Positions 60,085 through 64,000 of a DNA stretch of 64,000 nt are shown piece after piece. Position 1 is the first letter of the stretch, and each line of letters opens with the position of its first letter. This stretch comes from an uncultured Acetatifactor sp. (GTDB lineage Bacteria; Bacillota; Clostridia; Lachnospirales; Lachnospiraceae): positions 81,444 through 145,443 of the forward strand of contig CAJUIA010000007.1 of NCBI GenBank assembly GCA_910586485.1, given 5' to 3'. The position numbers and the translations under genes are program-made. The notes under the pieces are model-generated. The model was given only the letters and a program-made list of their open reading frames with translations, searched no databases and was not told the origin of the DNA.

Positions 60085-60576
60085 ATGGATAAAGAAAAAA
60101 TTGATGAAATATATCGTGAAAACGCCGCCATGATATATAAATATCTATGCGGCTTAACGCAGGACAGCGGACTTGCCGAGGAACTGACGCAGGAAACATT
60201 CTTTCAAGCAATGAAAGGAATTGACAAGTTTAGGGGAAATTGTAAAATTTCCGTCTGGCTATGCGGAATTGCCAAAAAATTATGGTACAAAGAACTTGAA
60301 AAAAGAAGCAGGCATAAAACCGCCCCACTGGACGATACGATACCTTCCACAGAAAATGTTGAAAGTAAAAGCCTTGACAATTTAGAAAAAATAGAAATTT
60401 TCCGCCTAATGCACAACCTTGATGATGTAACAAGAGAAGTCATGTATTTACGATTGGCGGGGGAACTACAATTTTCTGAAATTGCGGCTATTTTGGGAAA
60501 AACAGAAAACTGGGCGAGGGTAACTTATTACCGTGGAAAACAGAAAATAATGAAAGGAATGAGAGAATGGAACTAA
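60085..60576 (+). CDS. ECF-family RNA polymerase sigma factor
   Basis: A 163-residue sigma-70 family protein of the ECF group. Region 2 (IYKYLCGLTQDSGLAEELTQETFFQAM) and region 4 (REVMYLRLAGELQFSEIAAILGK, ENWARVTYYRGKQKI) are clear; there is no region 3. GAGGTG precedes the ATG. It overlaps the anti-sigma gene by 10 bases and probably controls the ABC exporter behind it. Confidence 0.93.
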   Translation: MDKEKIDEIYRENAAMIYKYLCGLTQDSGLAEELTQETFFQAMKGIDKFRGNCKISVWLCGIAKKLWYKELEKRSRHKTAPLDDTIPSTENVESKSLDNLEKIEIFRLMHNLDDVTREVMYLRLAGELQFSEIAAILGKTENWARVTYYRGKQKIMKGMREWN

Positions 60577-61334
60577 GGGAAAAAGAATTAGCTTGTGAGA
60601 TTGTCAGAGATTTACTCCCTCTCTATGTTGACGGAATGGTAAGTGATGTTTCTAAAAAGAGCATTGATAACCATTTAGAGCATTGTACAGAATGTAGTGA
60701 GATATATCACGATATGGCTTGTCATTTGGAAATGGAAACGCCGTCAACAGAAATTTCAGATGTAAAAAGATTTTTGAATAAAACAAAGAAAATGTATCTG
60801 TTATATGGCTTAGGCTGTCTTAGCTTTGTTGCAATACTTGTCTGTCTGATCGTGGATTTGGCAGTAAACAAAGGAATTACATGGTCTTTGATTGCAGGAA
60901 GCTCCTGCTTATTTGCGGATATATTTTTATATGCTCTTTCAACCTGCAAAAAGAATAAAGGCTGTATTGCAATGGCAGTAATAAGCATTGGGGCGTTTGT
61001 CCTGCTTTCTGTCATACAGATTACCCGATATTATCTGATTGGAACAGGGACATTTTGGCTTTTCCGTTATGGTGTGCCTATCCTGCTGTTATGGCTTTGT
61101 GTCCTTTGGCTTCCAGTGCTTGCAAGAACATTCCTAAAATGGAATATTTGGGACTGCATAGCATTGTTCCTATTCTTGGTAATCATAGGAAACTATGTCA
61201 CAAAACTAATCACGGGAGATTATATGTGGGAAGACGCGCTCCATATGCAGGGATTTATAGGCAATGCCCTTGGAGAAGTAATTGGAATTATAATATTTGG
61301 AATTATAGGGAGGATTGAAAAATGGAGAAAATAA
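60567..61334 (+). CDS. Membrane anti-sigma factor with zinc-finger domain
   Basis: A 255-residue protein with an N-terminal anti-sigma zinc finger (CEIVRDLLPLYVDGM, HLEHCTECSE) followed by about six membrane helices. Such proteins hold the sigma factor at the membrane until a signal arrives. It lies between the sigma factor and the ABC genes and overlaps both neighbours (10 and 13 bases). Base composition is AT-rich like the rest of this module. Confidence 0.88.
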   Translation: MELREKELACEIVRDLLPLYVDGMVSDVSKKSIDNHLEHCTECSEIYHDMACHLEMETPSTEISDVKRFLNKTKKMYLLYGLGCLSFVAILVCLIVDLAVNKGITWSLIAGSSCLFADIFLYALSTCKKNKGCIAMAVISIGAFVLLSVIQITRYYLIGTGTFWLFRYGVPILLLWLCVLWLPVLARTFLKWNIWDCIALFLFLVIIGNYVTKLITGDYMWEDALHMQGFIGNALGEVIGIIIFGIIGRIEKWRK

Positions 61335-62245
61335 TCAGTGTAAAAAATCTAAGAAAAGCATACAAAAAGGAAACTGCCGTTCAGAATGTATGCTTTGCGC
61401 TTGCACCCGGAAATATCATGGGACTATTGGGGACAAACGGGGCGGGCAAAACTACGACATTAAAGATGATTACAAATTTGTGTTCCAAAGATAATGGGAA
61501 AATCGTCATAGACAACGTATCATTAGACGAAAATCCCGGACTGGCATTGTCAAAGGTTGGGGCGGCACTTGACACCCCTAGTTTTTATCAAGAACTGACT
61601 GCAAGAGAAAATATAGAATGTTTTGCACATCTATATAAAAATATCCCAAACGGGCAAGTTATGGAATTGCTTGATTATGTCGGACTTAAGAACCATGCTG
61701 AAAAGAAAGTGAAAAAGTTTTCTCTTGGAATGAAACAAAGACTGGCATTGGCAAGGGCTATGTTAGGACAGCCAAAACTGATTATTTTAGATGAACCGGC
61801 AAACGGATTAGACCCGCAGGGACAGATTAACCTATACCGTCTGATTTGCGATATGGCAAAAGTTCGAAACACAACATTTATTGTTTCATCACACCAACTG
61901 CATGATGTGGAAAAATTCTGTACCGATATTTTAATTTTGGATAAGGGCAAAAGTATCTTGCAGGGAAAAACGGAAAAGATTTTATCCGAAACAACAAATA
62001 TCGTGGACTGCATACTGGAAGAAACAAACGCTGCCCGGAGTGTCCTCTCCGGGTGTAAAGGAATAAGTCTGATTTCACAGAAAGGAAATCAGTTTACAAT
62101 CAGACTTGAAAATATCTGTTTTGATGAATTTGTTAAAAACCTTGTAGCAAACCATTTGCATATTCACTATCTTTCCATGCGGAAACACTCATTGCAGGAT
62201 CTTTTTCTAAAACTGACAGGGGGAGCAGAGCCATGTATCCATTAA
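61322..62245 (+). CDS. BcrA-type ABC exporter ATPase
   Basis: A 307-residue ATPase with Walker A GTNGAGKTTT, signature SLGMKQRLALARAM, Walker B LIILDEPANGLDPQG and the H-loop VSSHQLHDV. The C-terminal 80 residues match the tail found in antibiotic and lantibiotic exporters (BcrA/LanF type). It overlaps the permease at 62233 by 13 bases. Probable role: resistance to a peptide or cell-wall antibiotic. Confidence 0.93.
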   Translation: MEKIISVKNLRKAYKKETAVQNVCFALAPGNIMGLLGTNGAGKTTTLKMITNLCSKDNGKIVIDNVSLDENPGLALSKVGAALDTPSFYQELTARENIECFAHLYKNIPNGQVMELLDYVGLKNHAEKKVKKFSLGMKQRLALARAMLGQPKLIILDEPANGLDPQGQINLYRLICDMAKVRNTTFIVSSHQLHDVEKFCTDILILDKGKSILQGKTEKILSETTNIVDCILEETNAARSVLSGCKGISLISQKGNQFTIRLENICFDEFVKNLVANHLHIHYLSMRKHSLQDLFLKLTGGAEPCIH

Positions 62246-62997
62246 CAAGATTATATGCAAGAAAACTATACAGACAAAAATTGATTTACATTTTTTTTGC
62301 CTGCTTTTTTACAGCTTCTTTCTTTTACGCTTTTCTTATTTCAACACCGCAAATGGAAGAAATGCTGAATATCAATATTGGAATTGTTGGGAGAAAAAAT
62401 TTCCCCGAATTTATGATGCGGTTTTATGTCGGGACAGTGGGTATTCTTTTTCATGTATTTCTGCTGACACTGTTTATTTGTGAGGAAGATAGGAACAAAA
62501 TGCTTTACCAGCCCTTATTGCATGGGGAAACCCGCAGCAGAATGATACGTTCAAAAATCTATGTTGCTGTCAGTATGTCAACGATTTTTGTTTTGTTGGT
62601 GGCTTTTATCAATTACATAACAGCCTTTATGCGTTGGGGCTATGAAATCTTTGAACAGGCAGCCTTTATCAGAACCATTATAAAATATCTGTTATCGGGT
62701 ATCTATATGTCAGTTATAACGCTTGGTATAGTTACACTTTGTATTTGTACCCGCAACGCATGGAAAACAATATTTTTTGTGATTATTTATCTATTGATTG
62801 ACCAGTTTATATATAGTTCCAATATTGCTTTATTACAAAAAATATGGGTTGGATATTACTTTAATCTTTGGACGTTTGCATATGAGTATCAGAAAATACC
62901 ATTTAGCGAACTGCTTATAGGAATATCCATTATGATACTGTACGGAATTGCTTTTTTTCAAATATCCTTATACAGAACAAAAAAAATAGATTTTTGA
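62233..62997 (+). CDS. ABC-2 type exporter permease, first subunit
   Basis: A 254-residue protein with six predicted helices. The first follows the KLYRQKLIYIFFACFF segment; motifs such as LYKP-type sequence before helix 3 (LYQPLLHGETRSRMIRSKI) are typical of BcrB/LanE permeases. It pairs with the next gene and the ATPase. Confidence 0.87.
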   Translation: MYPLTRLYARKLYRQKLIYIFFACFFTASFFYAFLISTPQMEEMLNINIGIVGRKNFPEFMMRFYVGTVGILFHVFLLTLFICEEDRNKMLYQPLLHGETRSRMIRSKIYVAVSMSTIFVLLVAFINYITAFMRWGYEIFEQAAFIRTIIKYLLSGIYMSVITLGIVTLCICTRNAWKTIFFVIIYLLIDQFIYSSNIALLQKIWVGYYFNLWTFAYEYQKIPFSELLIGISIMILYGIAFFQISLYRTKKIDF

Positions 62998-63009
62998 GAG
63001 AGGTAAAAA

Positions 63010-63741
63010 ATGATTATAAAATTATTAAATATACAATTTGCACGCCTAAAAAGGCAAAAGATATTATACTTATTCTTTGTTGTAATAACAGTGATTATCA
63101 TTTCCAATGCGCTTCAAGAAGATAATGGCATGGGATATTATGCAGGCGGTAAATTTCCAACAATGTGTATGCAGTCCTATATTGATATTGTCGGTACACT
63201 ATTCCTTAGTTTTATCAGCGCAGTATTGATTTGCGGGGAAAAGGCAAGCGGTATGTTCAGGCAGCCTTTGTTGAATGGCGTTTCCAAAAAACAGCTTTTA
63301 ATCGCAAAAACTGTCAGTATTTCCACAGTTGCACTGATCTGTTTTTTGTTTGTGGTAATCGTCAGCATTGTAACAGGTTTCTTTTTATGGGGCAGTCATA
63401 TCTTCGATCATGCACAGGAATATTTGTTACAAATGTTGTTATTAGCTTTTCCGCAGATAACAATGGTTCTGTTTTTAGTGCTTTTATCCTTGTATATGTC
63501 GAATATATCCAGTATGATGTGCGCTTCTCTGATCATTTTATTAGTCAATAATTTATTTAGCCAGTTTTTTGGCAGTTACATATCGTTTATAGACTTTATG
63601 TATTATCTGTATGCTTTTTCCGGGTATAACGGAATGGAATTAACAGGCAAAATGATTGTATTAGGAATTGCTGTTAATGTCATAACAGGAATTATCCTTG
63701 TTTATGGAATTAGCAGACGCACAAATAGTATGATAATGTAA
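63010..63741 (+). CDS. ABC-2 type exporter permease, second subunit
   Basis: A 243-residue, six-helix permease with the same plan as the preceding one (FARLKRQKILYLFFVV; SGMFRQPLLNGVSKKQLLIAKTV). The two permeases share FRQP/LYQP and are likely a duplicated pair forming a heterodimer. It lies 12 bases after the first permease. Confidence 0.87.
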   Translation: MIIKLLNIQFARLKRQKILYLFFVVITVIIISNALQEDNGMGYYAGGKFPTMCMQSYIDIVGTLFLSFISAVLICGEKASGMFRQPLLNGVSKKQLLIAKTVSISTVALICFLFVVIVSIVTGFFLWGSHIFDHAQEYLLQMLLLAFPQITMVLFLVLLSLYMSNISSMMCASLIILLVNNLFSQFFGSYISFIDFMYYLYAFSGYNGMELTGKMIVLGIAVNVITGIILVYGISRRTNSMIM

Positions 63742-63776
63742 AAACACATTGCACTTTGAAAGTGGGCGATAATATT

Positions 63777-63950
63777 ATGAAAATACTGTTGCTGACATTT
63801 GATGAACATGAAGAAAAAGCGATTGACAAAATCTTAGCAACAATCTCTGACTGCGTATCACTTGAAGCCGTGCAGACTATCCCCGTCCCTGCTTCGGGAA
63901 TGTCTTTTCCGGGACTGGAAATAAGGCAGAGCCAACACAGAGTAATGTAA
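63777..63950 (+). pseudogene. Truncated N-terminus of a winged-helix regulator
   Basis: A 57-residue frame starting MKILLLTFDEHEEKAIDKIL and ending MSFPGLEIRQSQHRVM before a stop. Its last dozen residues look like the start of an OmpR-type DNA-binding domain (FPGLEI..S.HRV), which then stops where about 90 more residues are expected. From memory, similar small regulators sit in integrative elements of Lachnospiraceae. It is probably a broken gene, cut at the right edge of the AT-rich module. The last 50 bases of the window show nothing else. Confidence 0.5.
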
Positions 63951-64000
63951 ACGTCAAACCCTGCGCCTTAACTAATTGAAAGTTTTATGCCATACTTTAA

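Overview
The window looks like chromosome of a spore-forming, low-to-mid GC Firmicute, most likely a Lachnospiraceae/Clostridia member. The reasons are the gene order (minCDE with mreBCD, a very large PBP2, rodA and mgsA), an L27 with a Firmicute-type N-terminal extension next to its processing protease, SepF and YggS, a LexA with a Gram-positive (GAAC-N4-GTTY) SOS box, and a cotJABC spore-coat operon. Most genes lie on the minus strand and most are housekeeping; no rRNA, tRNA or CRISPR array was seen.

Layout, left to right. 1-4.4 kb: an SOS corner, with a small membrane-anchored LysM protein (YneA-like) under a consensus promoter interlaced with two LexA boxes, a MATE exporter, an AraC-type regulator, lexA and a DUF378 membrane protein. 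4.26-4.41 kb: a tandem array of 30-bp hairpin-forming repeats. 4.4-10 kb (read right to left): rplU-prp-rpmA-obgE-yhbY-yqeK-rsfS, ending in a membrane-anchored TIR-domain protein. 10-18.2 kb: a cytidylate-kinase-like protein, aroB-lspA-pseudouridine synthase, and a division-linked set (HlyD-like protein, HD protein, CapA-like lipoprotein, yggS, sepF). 18.3-29.6 kb: one long shape/division run, DUF4321-radC-mreB-mreC-mreD-pbp2-minC-minD-minE-rodA-mgsA-dac, plus a small P-loop gene. 29.7-37 kb: mutS-mutL-miaA and a YnbB-type PLP enzyme.

37-59.6 kb is more accessory: a large repeat-containing secreted protein, a VWA lipoprotein, two paralogous two-domain lipoproteins, an alpha-glucosidase with a GPH symporter, miaB, pepT, an alanine/sodium symporter, a two-component system with a companion membrane protein, a small secreted Cys/His protein, and cotJABC. 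From about 59.6 kb the sequence becomes visibly more AT-rich. It carries an 80-bp inverted repeat, a terminator, an ECF sigma/anti-sigma pair, a three-gene BcrA-type ABC exporter and a truncated regulator, and looks like a transferred module or the remnant of a mobile element.

The observations I find most worth checking are: (1) the SOS-controlled LysM division inhibitor candidate; (2) the TIR-TM-DUF6273 protein hung on the ribosomal/GTPase operon, in a cluster that also lacks its usual nadD; (3) a C-terminal tail shared by the VWA lipoprotein and the two binding-protein-like lipoproteins; (4) an 11-bp direct repeat in front of the response regulator; (5) the AT-rich sigma/anti-sigma/ABC module and its boundary at the odd end of cotJC.
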